This document shows, piece by piece, positions 29,088 through 36,612 of a stretch of DNA of 52,876 nucleotides. The stretch is taken from positions 1-52,876 of the forward strand of contig JAGOHA010000010.1 in the NCBI GenBank assembly GCA_017996395.1, given 5' to 3'. This DNA is from Acidobacteriota bacterium (lineage in GTDB: Bacteria > Acidobacteriota > JAAYUB01). The notes under the pieces were generated by a model. It searched no databases. It saw only the letters and a list, made by a program, of their open reading frames with translations, and was not told the DNA's origin. Positions within the stretch are counted from its first letter, which is position 1, and the number at the start of each line of letters is the position of its first letter. The position numbers were made by a program, and so were the translations under genes.

Positions 29088-29789
29088 TCAGCGGACCGCC
29101 GCCGTCTCCTCGACGATGCGGCCGTCCAGCAGGTGGATGATCCGGCCGGCGGTGCCGGCGTAGCGCGGGTCATGGGTCACCATGCAGATGGTGGCGCCCT
29201 CGGCGTTGAGCTGCTGCAGCAGCTCCATGACCATTCCGCCGTTCTGGGAGTCGAGATTGCCCGTGGGCTCGTCGGCGAGCAGGATGGCCGGCCGCCCGGC
29301 CAGGGCCCGGGCCACCGCCGCGCGCTGCTGCTGCCCGCCCGAGAGCTGCGACGGGTAGTGCTTCAGGCGGTGCGACAGCCCCACCCGCTCCAGCGCTTCC
29401 TGCACCCGCTCGCGGCGCTCGGCGGCTTTGAGCCCGCGGTAGGTCAGGGGCAGTTCCACGTTCTCGAAGATGGTCAGGTCGCCGATGAGGTTGAAGGCCT
29501 GGAAGATGAAGCCGATCTCCCGGTTCCGGATGTCGGCCCGCTCGTTGGCGCCGAGCGAGGCGACGGGCTGGCCGCTGAGCCAGTAGCCGCCGGCGGTGGG
29601 GGCGTCCAGCAGGCCCATGATGGCCAGCAGCGTCGACTTGCCGCAACCCGACGGCCCGGCGATGGACACGTACTCGCCCGGGTGGATGTCCAGCTGGATG
29701 CCGTTCAGGGCGTGGGTTTCCACATCGTCGGTGAAGAACACCTTGGTGATGTCGGCCAGCCGGATCACGGGCGTCGCGTTCGTCTGCAT
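29088..29789 (-). CDS. ABC transporter ATPase (MacB/LolD type)
   Basis: A 233-residue ATPase. Walker A is GPSGCGKST (about 45-53), the Q-loop is in FIFQAFNL, the signature is LSGGQQQR (about 147-154), Walker B is ILLADEPTGNLD and the H-loop is MVTHD. The sequence type is that of MacB/LolD ATPases, which power mechanotransmission and not conventional transport. AGGAGG precedes the ATG. It is 33 nt upstream of the permease and 45 nt downstream of the adaptor gene, so all three are one transcript. Confidence 0.96.
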   Translation of the reverse strand: MQTNATPVIRLADITKVFFTDDVETHALNGIQLDIHPGEYVSIAGPSGCGKSTLLAIMGLLDAPTAGGYWLSGQPVASLGANERADIRNREIGFIFQAFNLIGDLTIFENVELPLTYRGLKAAERRERVQEALERVGLSHRLKHYPSQLSGGQQQRAAVARALAGRPAILLADEPTGNLDSQNGGMVMELLQQLNAEGATICMVTHDPRYAGTAGRIIHLLDGRIVEETAAVR

Positions 29790-29834
29790 GATGGGTACCT
29801 CCTGCGCCGGCGCCGCTGCCGGCGCCGCGCATAT

Positions 29835-31088
29835 TTATTTCAGTTGCACCCGGTCCGCACCGGACCAGGCGGACATGTCGGACAGGATCACCCGGTCGCC
29901 CGGGCGCAGCCCCTCCAGCACCTCGATGGTGTTCACGGAACCGCGGCCGAACCGGACGGGCACGCGCACGGCGCCCGCGCCGTCCGGCTCCAGCCGGAAC
30001 AGGCCGATGGTGCTCCCTTCCTGGACGAAGGCGGGCCGGCCCACGAACAACGCGTTTTCCAGCCGGACGATTTCGATGGTGCCGTCCACGCTCAGGTCCG
30101 GCCGGGCCCCCTTGGGCAGGTCGCCGGTCAGGGCGATGTCCACGGCCACCGTGCCGCCCCGCACCGCCGGGTCGATCCGGACGACGCGGCCGGCGATGAC
30201 GCCGTGGCGCGTGTCGACGGCGGCCGCCTGGCCCAGGGTGATGTCGCGGGCCTGGGTTTCGGGAACCTTGATCTCGGCCTTGAGCCGGGCGGGATCGGCC
30301 ACCCGGGCCAGGTTGGCTCCGGGGGCCACCTGCTGCCCCACCTCCACCGGCACGTCCTGGAGGACGCCGGCGATGCCGGCGCGCACGTGGAGGGCGTCGA
30401 GCTGGCCGCGCTTGATCCGGTAGCTGGCCTGGTACTGGCCGATGCGGGCCTGCTGCGTCTCGATCTGGGCGCGCATGGCGTCGGCGTTCATGGCCAGCCG
30501 CTGCTGCTCCAGGTCGTGCCGGGTGGTCAGCTCCTCGGCCCGCACCCGGGACAGCTTGAGCTGCAGGTCGGAGATGAGCCCCTCCCGCGCCAGCTCCTGG
30601 TTCACGTCGGCCTGGAGGCGGGCCTGGCTGTAGTCGGCCTGGACCGAGGCCGCCGCGGCCCGCTGGTTCAGGAGCTGGCTCTGGAGCTGGACCCGGAGGT
30701 TGGTCAGCTCCGCCTCGGCGGCGCGCAGCTGCATCTCGGCCTCCACGGCGGTCTGCTCCAGCTCGGCGTTGCTCAGCTCCAACAGGACGGTGTCGGCGGC
30801 CACCTCCGTGCCCGGCCGCACCAGGATCCGGTCCACGCGGCCGGCGGTCACCGCGGGGATCCAGACGATCTCCTCGGGCACGAGGGTGCCCACGCCGCGG
30901 ACCTGCCGGAGCATGGGGCCCTGCTGCACCGTGTCCACCCAGACGGTGGCGCGGTCCACGGCCGGGGCCGCTTTGCGCAGGCGCGACAGGCCGAAGCTCA
31001 CGGCGGCCAGCACGAGCGCCGCCCCCGCGAGGTACAGTCCCCAGCGGAGCCAGCGACGGGATGTTCGGTTGGGGCGTTGGATGTCCAT
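29835..31088 (-). CDS. HlyD/MacA-like periplasmic adaptor
   Basis: A 417-residue membrane fusion protein. One N-terminal transmembrane helix (about 16-37) is followed by a barrel-sandwich hybrid domain, a long coiled-coil hairpin (about 110-220, rich in Gln, Glu, Leu, Ala), and beta-barrel domains. The lipoyl-like half-motif VEVGQQVAPGANLARVAD is visible. It would link the permease to an outer-membrane channel. No TolC-like gene is in the window. The ATG at 31088 has GGAGGAA 6 nt upstream; an in-frame extension to 31220 crosses the sigma-54 promoter and is rejected. Confidence 0.92.
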   Translation of the reverse strand: MDIQRPNRTSRRWLRWGLYLAGAALVLAAVSFGLSRLRKAAPAVDRATVWVDTVQQGPMLRQVRGVGTLVPEEIVWIPAVTAGRVDRILVRPGTEVAADTVLLELSNAELEQTAVEAEMQLRAAEAELTNLRVQLQSQLLNQRAAAASVQADYSQARLQADVNQELAREGLISDLQLKLSRVRAEELTTRHDLEQQRLAMNADAMRAQIETQQARIGQYQASYRIKRGQLDALHVRAGIAGVLQDVPVEVGQQVAPGANLARVADPARLKAEIKVPETQARDITLGQAAAVDTRHGVIAGRVVRIDPAVRGGTVAVDIALTGDLPKGARPDLSVDGTIEIVRLENALFVGRPAFVQEGSTIGLFRLEPDGAGAVRVPVRFGRGSVNTIEVLEGLRPGDRVILSDMSAWSGADRVQLK

Positions 31089-31112
31089 GGCGTTTCCTCC
31101 GCCATCCTCTTT

Positions 31113-31128
31113 CGCAAGCCGCGTGCCA
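31113..31128 (-). promoter_or_regulatory. Sigma-54 (-24/-12) promoter of the efflux operon
   Basis: On the minus strand the sequence is TGGCACG-CGGC-TTGCG, with the diagnostic GG and GC separated by exactly 10 nt. It matches the consensus TGGCACG-N4-TTGCW at all but the last base. Transcription would start near 31102, just before the Shine-Dalgarno of the adaptor gene (ATG at 31088). An NtrC-type activator is encoded just upstream. Confidence 0.85.
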
Positions 31129-31308
31129 GACGGGTCACCCGAGATCCGCTCCCGGTGTTCGCCGGAAACCGACCGGATGAATCCATCTGAAAGCCCGGCC
31201 CGATAACGGTTTCCAGCCAACGCGGGATCGGAGGTGTCGCAGCGGGGGCCGGGCGCGTGTCGTCCCGATTGTGGGATCGGCCGGTCTCAAAAGCGGGACG
31301 CCGACCGA
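31129..31308 (-). promoter_or_regulatory. Candidate activator-binding region upstream of the sigma-54 promoter
   Basis: This spacer between the kinase gene and the promoter contains two direct copies of GGGATCGG (31224-31231 and 31273-31280) and an inverted pair, GATCGGCCGG (31275-31284) with CCGACCGATC (31301-31310), that overlaps the kinase stop codon. Enhancers of NtrC-type activators usually lie about 80-200 bp upstream. No consensus for this regulator is known. Confidence 0.35.
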
Positions 31309-32649
31309 TCAGAGGGGCAGGCGCAGCACGGCCACACAGCCGGGCCCGTCGGCGCGGTTGGCCAGGTCCAGCGTGCCGCCGTGGGCCTCGGCAATCTGCC
31401 GCGAGAGCACGAGGCCGATCCCCGAGCCGTCCGGCTTGGTGGTGAAGAAGGGGACGAACAGGTTGGCGTCGCTGGCCAGGCCCGGCCCGTCGTCCGTCAC
31501 GCGGATCTCGACGAAGCCGCCGGCGGTGCGCCAGCCAACCGTGACGCTTCCCCCGGCCGGCTGGACGGCCTCCACGGCGTTCCGGAGCAGGTTGATGAGC
31601 ACCTGCTCCAGCTGGTCGCCGTCGACGACGACGGTGAGGTCCGGCCCCGACTCGACGGTGACGGGATGGCGCGTCTCCAGGGCCGCCGCCCGCCGGACGG
31701 CGGCCGCCAGGCCGAGCGGCGCCCGGCGGGGTTGGGGGAGACGGGCGAGTTGCGCATAGCCGTCAAGAAAGCGCCGCAGACTCTCGGTCCGGCCGGCGAT
31801 GATGGCCAGGCCGCCCGCCACGTCCTGCCGCCAGTCGTCGGGAAGCGGCTCGCGCCCGATGATCCGCCGCAGGCTCGCCGCGAGCGAGCCGACGGGCGCC
31901 AGCGTGTTGTTCAGCTCGTGGCCGAGCACCCGGACCAGCCGCTGCCACGCCGCCCGCTCCTCCTCGCGCAGGGCCCGGTTCACGTCGGCCAGCACCAGGA
32001 GCTGGTGCGGCCGGCCCTCCTCGCGGAAGGCGGTGCGGCGCAGCGCCCAGCGGCCGGCGCCGCCCGGCAGGCGGAGGTCCACCAGCCGCTGCCCGGCGCC
32101 GGTAAGGAGGTCGCCCAGCGCCAGTTCGTCGGCGCTCCGGCCTACGAGCTCCGCCTGCGGCCGGTCCAGCAGCCGCTCGCCGGCCCGGTTGGTGAGGCGC
32201 AGGCGCCCCGCGTCGTCGAAGGCGAACAGGGCCAGGTCAACCTCGGCCAGCACCACCCGGAGCAGGGCGTGGGCTTCGACGGCGCTGCCGCGCTGGCGCC
32301 GCAGCATCTCGCCGAGCGCATTCACCTCGCGGACCAGCTCGCCCAGCGCGTCGCGACGCCCCTGCTCGCGGACGCGGATTGAAAAGTCCCCTTCCCGCAG
32401 CGCCCCCAGCGCGTTGGCCAGCGTCGCCAGACGGCGGATCAGCCGGCCCCGCAGCCGCCAGGCGGCGCCCAGCCAGAGCGCCAGCACCAGCGCCGCGGCG
32501 CCCCAGCGGAGCGGCGGCGCCCAGTTCACGAAGCCCAGCAGCGCCCACGCGGCCGCCGCCCCCGGCAGGCCCGCGAGCAGGATGCCGGCCAGCAGGCGGC
32601 GCTCGAAAGCGGCGCGCGCGACAGGTTGCGATTCGGCTGAATCGTTCAT
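31309..32649 (-). CDS. Sensor histidine kinase (NtrY/AtoS-like)
   Basis: A 446-residue membrane kinase. Two transmembrane helices with almost no periplasmic loop (about 18-65) are followed by a HAMP-like linker, a PAS domain (about 130-225), an HisKA segment with the phospho-acceptor His244 in RVLGHELNNTLAP, and a HATPase domain (N-box INLLRNAVEAV, G-boxes DDGPGL and GSGIGLVL). The tiny periplasmic part suggests sensing in the membrane or cytoplasm. It is 33 nt downstream of the response regulator gene and upstream of the efflux genes, so it is the likely partner. Confidence 0.93.
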   Translation of the reverse strand: MNDSAESQPVARAAFERRLLAGILLAGLPGAAAAWALLGFVNWAPPLRWGAAALVLALWLGAAWRLRGRLIRRLATLANALGALREGDFSIRVREQGRRDALGELVREVNALGEMLRRQRGSAVEAHALLRVVLAEVDLALFAFDDAGRLRLTNRAGERLLDRPQAELVGRSADELALGDLLTGAGQRLVDLRLPGGAGRWALRRTAFREEGRPHQLLVLADVNRALREEERAAWQRLVRVLGHELNNTLAPVGSLAASLRRIIGREPLPDDWRQDVAGGLAIIAGRTESLRRFLDGYAQLARLPQPRRAPLGLAAAVRRAAALETRHPVTVESGPDLTVVVDGDQLEQVLINLLRNAVEAVQPAGGSVTVGWRTAGGFVEIRVTDDGPGLASDANLFVPFFTTKPDGSGIGLVLSRQIAEAHGGTLDLANRADGPGCVAVLRLPL

Positions 32650-32682
32650 GCTGCGCTTCCCCGGTGAATGGCCGGATCCGGC

Positions 32683-34044
32683 TCAGGAGAGCCGGTGCTT
32701 CTGCAGCCGGCGGTACATGGCGCTCCGGCTCAGGCCGAGCGCCGCGGCCGCCGCCTCCGCATTGCCGTCGCACCGCTCCAGCGCCTTCTGGATCAGCAGG
32801 CGCTCCATGGTCTCGAGGCTCAGCTCGTCGGGCGCCGGTCCGGCAGGCGCGGGACGGCAGGCGAGGTCGGCGGCGGCGATCCGGCGCCCCCCGCCGAGCA
32901 GGACGGCCCGCTCCACGACGTGGTCCAGCTCGCGCACGTTCCCCGGCCAGGGGTACTGGAGCAGCGCCTGGAGCGCGTCGTCGGTGAAGCCGTCGAAATC
33001 TTTTCGGTACCGCCGTCCGTGCCGACCGAGAAAGTGGGCCGCCAGCACGGGGATGTCCTCGCGGCGCTCGCGCAGGGGCGGCAGGCGGATCTCCACGGTG
33101 TTGAGGCGGAAGAACAGGTCCTGGCGGAACCGGCCGGCCGCCACCTCGGCGGGCAGGTCGGCGTTGGTGGCCGACAGCACGCGCACGTCGGCCACCTGGG
33201 TGCGCGACGAGCCGACGCGCTCGAACTCGCCGCATTCCAGCACGCGCAGCAGCTTGGCCTGGAGCGCCGGCGGAATGTTGGCGATCTCGTCGAGGAAGAG
33301 GGTGCCGCCGTGAGCCAGCTCGAAGCGCCCCACCCGGTCGGCGCGGGCGTCGGTGAACGCGCCGCGGACGTGGCCGAAGAGCTCCGCTTCGAAAACGCCC
33401 TCGGCCAGCCCGCCGATGTTCACGGTGACCAGGGGCCGGGCGGCGCGCGGCGACAGCTCGTGCAGCAGCCGCGCCACCAGTCCCTTGCCGGTGCCGTTCT
33501 CGCCGGTGATGAGCACGTGGGCGTCGGCCGGTCCCACGCGCCGCGCGAGCTCCAGCGCCGCCCGCATGGGGGGCGCCTCGCCGATGATGAGCGTCGGCGT
33601 CGCGCCGCGCAGGAGCCGGTTCTCCGCCTCCAGCCGCGCCCCGTCCCGGAGCGCCCGCCGCAGCGCCACCTGGTTGCGCAGAATGGCGAGCAGCCGCTCG
33701 TTGTCCCACGGCTTGGTGACGAAGTCGCGGGCGCCCCGCTGCATGGCCGCCACCGCCAGGTCGACGCTGGCCCAGGCGGTCATGACCACCACCGGCAGGG
33801 CGGCGTCGGCGGCCTGGAGGCGGGCCAGCAGGTCCAGGCCCTCCTGCCCCGAGGTGGTGTCGCGGGTGTAGTTCAGGTCCATGAGCACGGTGTCGAACTC
33901 GCGCTCCGCCACCGCCCGGAGGGCCGCCTCGGGCGAGGCGGCCGCTTCCGACCGGAACCCCTCGCCCTTGAGGAGCAACCGGATAGCCTCGCGCACGTCG
34001 GCCTGGTCGTCGGCGATCAGGATGAGTGGGGTGGTGTCCGCCAT
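32683..34044 (-). CDS. NtrC-family sigma-54-dependent response regulator
   Basis: A 453-residue activator: receiver domain (about 7-125, phospho-acceptor Asp56 in VLMDLNY), AAA+ domain (about 145-375, Walker A GENGTGKG, Walker [10 protein letters not shown], loop 1 GAFTDA near residue 230), and a C-terminal Fis-type helix-turn-helix (about 415-450, [20 protein letters not shown]). It would hydrolyse ATP to open sigma-54 promoters. The loop reads GAFTDA and not the usual GAFTGA. The ATG at 34044 begins [14 protein letters not shown]. The longer open frame upstream overlaps the RAYT arm and composite repeat and is not coding. Confidence 0.93.
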   Translation of the reverse strand: MADTTPLILIADDQADVREAIRLLLKGEGFRSEAAASPEAALRAVAEREFDTVLMDLNYTRDTTSGQEGLDLLARLQAADAALPVVVMTAWASVDLAVAAMQRGARDFVTKPWDNERLLAILRNQVALRRALRDGARLEAENRLLRGATPTLIIGEAPPMRAALELARRVGPADAHVLITGENGTGKGLVARLLHELSPRAARPLVTVNIGGLAEGVFEAELFGHVRGAFTDARADRVGRFELAHGGTLFLDEIANIPPALQAKLLRVLECGEFERVGSSRTQVADVRVLSATNADLPAEVAAGRFRQDLFFRLNTVEIRLPPLRERREDIPVLAAHFLGRHGRRYRKDFDGFTDDALQALLQYPWPGNVRELDHVVERAVLLGGGRRIAAADLACRPAPAGPAPDELSLETMERLLIQKALERCDGNAEAAAAALGLSRSAMYRRLQKHRLS

Positions 34045-34091
34045 GGTGACTTGCCTCACGGCCGGGCCGGAGTTCATTTGACTTGAACCTG

Positions 34092-34100
34092 ATTGTAGCA
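34092..34100 (-). promoter_or_regulatory. Extended -10 promoter of the regulator gene
   Basis: On the minus strand TGC-TACAAT fits an extended -10. It lies about 50 bp before the ATG at 34044. No -35 match is needed for this class and none is seen. Confidence 0.5.
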
Positions 34101-34104
34101 TGGG

Positions 34105-34175
34105 GAAGTTAGGAGTGCGGAGTGAGGAGTGAACGGTTCTCGCTCTCGTGACTCGTAATCGTGACTCGAAATCCT
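34105..34175. repeat. Degenerate repeat before the second RAYT element
   Basis: GGAGTGCGGAGTGAGGAGTG (34112-34131) followed by CTCGTGACTCGTAATCGTGA (about 34146-34165). Both resemble weak forms of the composite-repeat modules. Confidence 0.6.
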
Positions 34176-34270
34176 GAGCCGGCGTAGCCGGAACCAAAGG
34201 GGCATCATCGCTCACTCCTGCTCCGTGCCACGATGCCGGGTCTCCGGCAAGTCCGTCCAGTTGCAAAGAC

Positions 34271-34361
34271 AATAGCCAGGCGCAGCCCCGCGAACGCGGG
34301 GCTGCGCCTGGAAAGCGGAATTGAAAAAACACGGCGCGCCCCTGGACAGGGGCGCGGAGAA
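34271..34361. repeat. Left REP-like arm of the decayed RAYT element
   Basis: Outer palindrome at about 34276-34311 (stem 17 bp, loop AA), then a spacer, then an inner hairpin, GCGCCCCT ... AGGGGCGC (34336-34355). It begins AATAGCC. Confidence 0.85.
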
Positions 34362-34389
34362 ATTCGGATCGAATCTTCGGGAAAAATCC

Positions 34390-34583
34390 CTCCCGTCGAA
34401 CGCGCCTTGGTTCGGTTGGCAGGACAGTAATTCGGCGTTTTCGGTGAGTGCCTCTCAGGTCCCAGCCGTCCGGCGGTACATTGAGAACCAAGCGGTGCGC
34501 CACCAGCGGGTATCGGCGCGAGAGGAGTGGTTCAGTTGCTCCGCCGGCACCACATTGCGGTCGACGAACGATCTCTGCGGTGA
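34390..34583 (+). pseudogene. RAYT transposase remnant (C-terminal part, frameshifted)
   Basis: Translation gives PWFGWQDSNSAFSVSAS and AVRRYIENQAVRHQ, which match the C-terminal third of RAYT proteins, including the catalytic Tyr of RRYIENQ. The frame then shifts near 34540. The shifted frame gives QLLRRHHIAVDERSLR and a TGA at 34581-34583, the expected family end. The N-terminal half with the HUH motif is missing. It is inactive unless complemented in trans by another RAYT. Confidence 0.85.
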
Positions 34584-34585
34584 TC

Positions 34586-34676
34586 TTCTCCGCGCCCCTT
34601 CGCAGGGGCGCGCGACGTCAAAAACAATCTGTTTTCCAGGCGCTGCCCCGCGTTCGCGGGGCTGCGCCTGGCTATT
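34586..34676. repeat. Right REP-like arm of the decayed RAYT element
   Basis: Reverse-complement counterpart of 34271-34361. It starts 3 nt after the remnant's stop codon and ends GGCTATT. Confidence 0.85.
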
Positions 34677-34740
34677 CTCGTTGTGAGAGCGTGGATCGTG
34701 CCGATCGATGATGGGACGGGCGACCGGGGGGGCAAAACCG

Positions 34741-34775
34741 GTGAAAATTTTGCCAAATTTTGGCAGAATTTCGGG
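34741..34775. other. AT-rich palindrome GCCAAATTTTGGC
   Basis: GCCAAA-T-TTTGGC (34752-34764) is a perfect palindrome, flanked by AAAATTTT and AGAATTTC. It stands out in this GC-rich region. The function is unknown; a protein-binding site is possible. Confidence 0.4.
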
Positions 34776-35060
34776 CGTAACTGACTAATCGTACTCGTAC
34801 TCGTGATCGTAATCGTAATCGTGATCGAGGCTCGTTCCCAGCCACCGGGTCTCGCGGTTCGGGGCTCGGGGCTCGGCACTCGCCTCCAAGGATCAACCAT
34901 CAACTATCAACCATCAACAATATCGGACCTGGGACCTGGGTTCTGAGCCCTAGATCCTGAAACCTGAATCACAGAATCCAGATCCAAGTATCTATTCACC
35001 CATTAACCTGTTGACCTATTCACCTATTCACCGTTTCCTCAAATCCGCATCACTCAGACA
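34776..35060. repeat. Composite intergenic repeat, locus 6
   Basis: TCGTACTCGTGATCGTAATCG units (about 34787-34825), CGAGGCTCGTTCCCAGCC, a GGGGCTCGGGGCTCGGC block, CAACCATCAACTATCAACC (34896-34917), GGACCTGGGACCTGGG (about 34925-34940), then ATTCACCCATTAACC / CTATTCACCTATTCACC (about 34995-35032). No gene is seen until 35185. Confidence 0.9.
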
Positions 35061-35184
35061 GGAAGCGGCCGGCGTCCCAAGCCACGGGCTTGCCTCCCGT
35101 GCTGTTTCCCCTTACAATCCGCGGACAGAAACTCCGCGTAAAGACATGCGCGATTCATGTGAACCGCTCGCCCGGGAGGTCACC

Positions 35185-35667
35185 ATGTGCCGAACCGCCG
35201 TCATTGCATCGACCATCCTGCTCGTGCTCGTGCCCCTGGCCGTCACCGCGTGCCGGAGCGGCGGCGGCGCCTTCCGCGGCACGTGGCAGCTGGATGCGTC
35301 CCGCTCCCAGCTCAACGTGCCGGCGCCGCAGAGCCAGGTGGTCCGGATCACCGTCCGGGGCCAGGACGTGCGGATGGAGCAGAGAATCGTCAACGACCGG
35401 GGCGAGCGGCTCTTCATCGCCGTCGACGCCCGGTTTGACGGCAAAGACTACCCCGTGACCGGCACCCCCTTCGCCGACACCGTGGCGTACCGGCTCACCG
35501 GCGCGGGCGCCATCGAGGGCGTGGCGAAGAAGGCCGGCCGGGTGGTGGTCAACGAAACGGCGGTGCTCGCCCCGGACGGCCGGTCCCTCACCGTCACCTA
35601 CACCAGCCACCTCCCCGACGGGCAGACGGTGACCAGCACGGCGGTGTTCGAACGGATTGGTGACTGA
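35185..35667 (+). CDS. Predicted lipoprotein of unknown function
   Basis: A 160-residue lipoprotein. The signal sequence ends in a lipobox (AVTAC) with Cys23 as the lipidated residue. The mature part is a compact beta-rich domain that begins FRGTWQLDASRSQL and continues with alternating strands (VVRITVRGQDVRMEQRI, SLTVTYTSHLPDG), like small beta-barrel or lipocalin-like exported proteins. GGGAGGT precedes the ATG at 35185, whereas the upstream in-frame extension lies in repeat sequence. No partner gene is evident. Confidence 0.75.
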   Translation: MCRTAVIASTILLVLVPLAVTACRSGGGAFRGTWQLDASRSQLNVPAPQSQVVRITVRGQDVRMEQRIVNDRGERLFIAVDARFDGKDYPVTGTPFADTVAYRLTGAGAIEGVAKKAGRVVVNETAVLAPDGRSLTVTYTSHLPDGQTVTSTAVFERIGD

Positions 35668-35724
35668 GGACAAGTGCCGGAGGTTCGCTGAGGGATACGT
35701 TTGATTTTACAAATTATGCCGGCG

Positions 35725-35940
35725 AATGGGTAAATGGGTGATTCGGTGAAACGATGCTCGGATCTAGGTACTGTGATTCAGTATTACAGGATCTAGGACC
35801 CAGAACCCAGGTCCCAGGTCCGATTTCCGATGTCCGCGTTACGGGAACGAGCCTCGAGTCTCGAGACTCGAGCCTCGATTACGATTACGATCACGATTAC
35901 GATCACGATTACGAATTACGATTACGAGCACGAGCACGCG
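35725..35940. repeat. Composite intergenic repeat, locus 7
   Basis: GGGTAAATGGGTGATTCGGT, then GATCTAGG units, GGACCCAGAACCCAGG (about 35798-35813), GGTCCGATTTCCGATG, TCCGCGTTACGGGAACGAGC, CCTCGAGTCTCGAGACTCGA (about 35853-35872), and a CGATTACGATCACGATTACG array (35878-35935). This is the fullest example of the module order. Confidence 0.93.
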
Positions 35941-35945
35941 GGCGA

Positions 35946-36104
35946 TCAGTCGTCGTCGCCGCGGCCGCTGAAGTAATCCTCCCAGAAGGCCACGTCCACC
36001 GGGCCGGCGTCGCCCTTGGCGCCGGCGGAGCGCTCCCCGCCGGGGGCCCGCCATGTTGCAATATCAAACGATCCATGCAGCCCGGGGCTGATGGTGCGAG
36101 GTTC
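35946..36104 (-). pseudogene. Possible 3' remnant of a lost gene
   Basis: An open frame of 52 codons on the minus strand reads FDIATWRAPGGERS ... GPVDVAFWEDYFSGRGDDD and stops at 35946-35948. The aromatic, acidic end looks protein-like and the stop abuts the composite repeat, as at real genes. No start codon with a Shine-Dalgarno exists, and an in-frame stop lies at 36105. It may be the tail of a deleted gene or chance. Confidence 0.3.
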
Positions 36105-36169
36105 TCATCCGGCAGTCGCCGGGATTCGCGCGCGGATGGTGGGTCGTCCGCGGGGCGGGATTCGACGGG

Positions 36170-36571
36170 TCAGTTGCGAGGCGGTGTCAGGGAGTTCCAG
36201 ATCTTGAGGACATCGTCGGCGAGCGCCAGCGGAGAAAACGGCTTGGCGATGAGCCCCGCGGCGCCGGCGCTGCGGTAGCGCCGGACGTCGGCGCCGCCGG
36301 TTTTGGCCGTGAGAAAAACCACCGGCACATGCGCCGTCTCGGGCAACTCGCGGAGCGCCTGCAGGGTATCCAGGCCGTCCAGGTCGGGCATGAACTCGTC
36401 CAGCAACACAAGGTCGGGTTGGAATTCGCCGCAGGCGGCGATCGCCTCGGCACCCGAGGCGCACACCCGCACGGTGAAACCGCCCACCTCCGCCAGGGCC
36501 AGCCTGGCCAGGTCGCGCACCGACGAGTCGTCGTCCACGACGAGGATCCGCTCGAGGCTGTCCGAACTCAT
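36170..36571 (-). CDS. Single-domain response regulator
   Basis: A 133-residue CheY-like receiver domain alone. The acidic pocket is VVDDDSS, the phospho-acceptor is Asp58 in LLDEFMPDLDG, with TAKTG (Thr switch) and KPF (Lys). There is no output domain, so it probably passes or receives phosphate from another protein. The ATG at 36571 follows GAGGAGAGGGT. It is 41 nt downstream of a receiver-Hpt protein gene on the same strand. Confidence 0.93.
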   Translation of the reverse strand: MSSDSLERILVVDDDSSVRDLARLALAEVGGFTVRVCASGAEAIAACGEFQPDLVLLDEFMPDLDGLDTLQALRELPETAHVPVVFLTAKTGGADVRRYRSAGAAGLIAKPFSPLALADDVLKIWNSLTPPRN

Positions 36572-36612
36572 ACCCTCTCCTCGGCGGCCGGTCGGGGGGG
36601 CCGGCCGGGGGA

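Larger units (their letters stand above)
34271..34676 (+). mobile_element. Decayed RAYT element with inverted two-hairpin arms
   Basis: Two 91-bp arms (34271-34361 and 34586-34676) are inverted near-copies. Each has an outer perfect long palindrome (for example CCAGGCGCAGCCCCGCG with its complement, AA loop) and an inner GCGCCCCT/AGGGGCGC hairpin. Between them is a truncated RAYT transposase fragment. The arrangement is that of the intact element at 8551-9300, though the arm sequences differ. Confidence 0.82.

Noticed and set aside
27942..31190. Open frame of about 1080 codons on the plus strand across the efflux genes
   Set aside because: It is antisense to three genes with clear motifs. 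Its translation is His/Gly/Arg-rich low complexity without a Shine-Dalgarno.
29835..31220. Longer adaptor protein starting at 31220
   Set aside because: The extension would cover the sigma-54 promoter and lacks a Shine-Dalgarno, while the start at 31088 has GGAGGAA.
34044..34503. N-terminal extension of the NtrC-type regulator
   Set aside because: The open frame passes through the REP-like arm of the decayed element and repeat sequence. The receiver domain starts normally at 34044.
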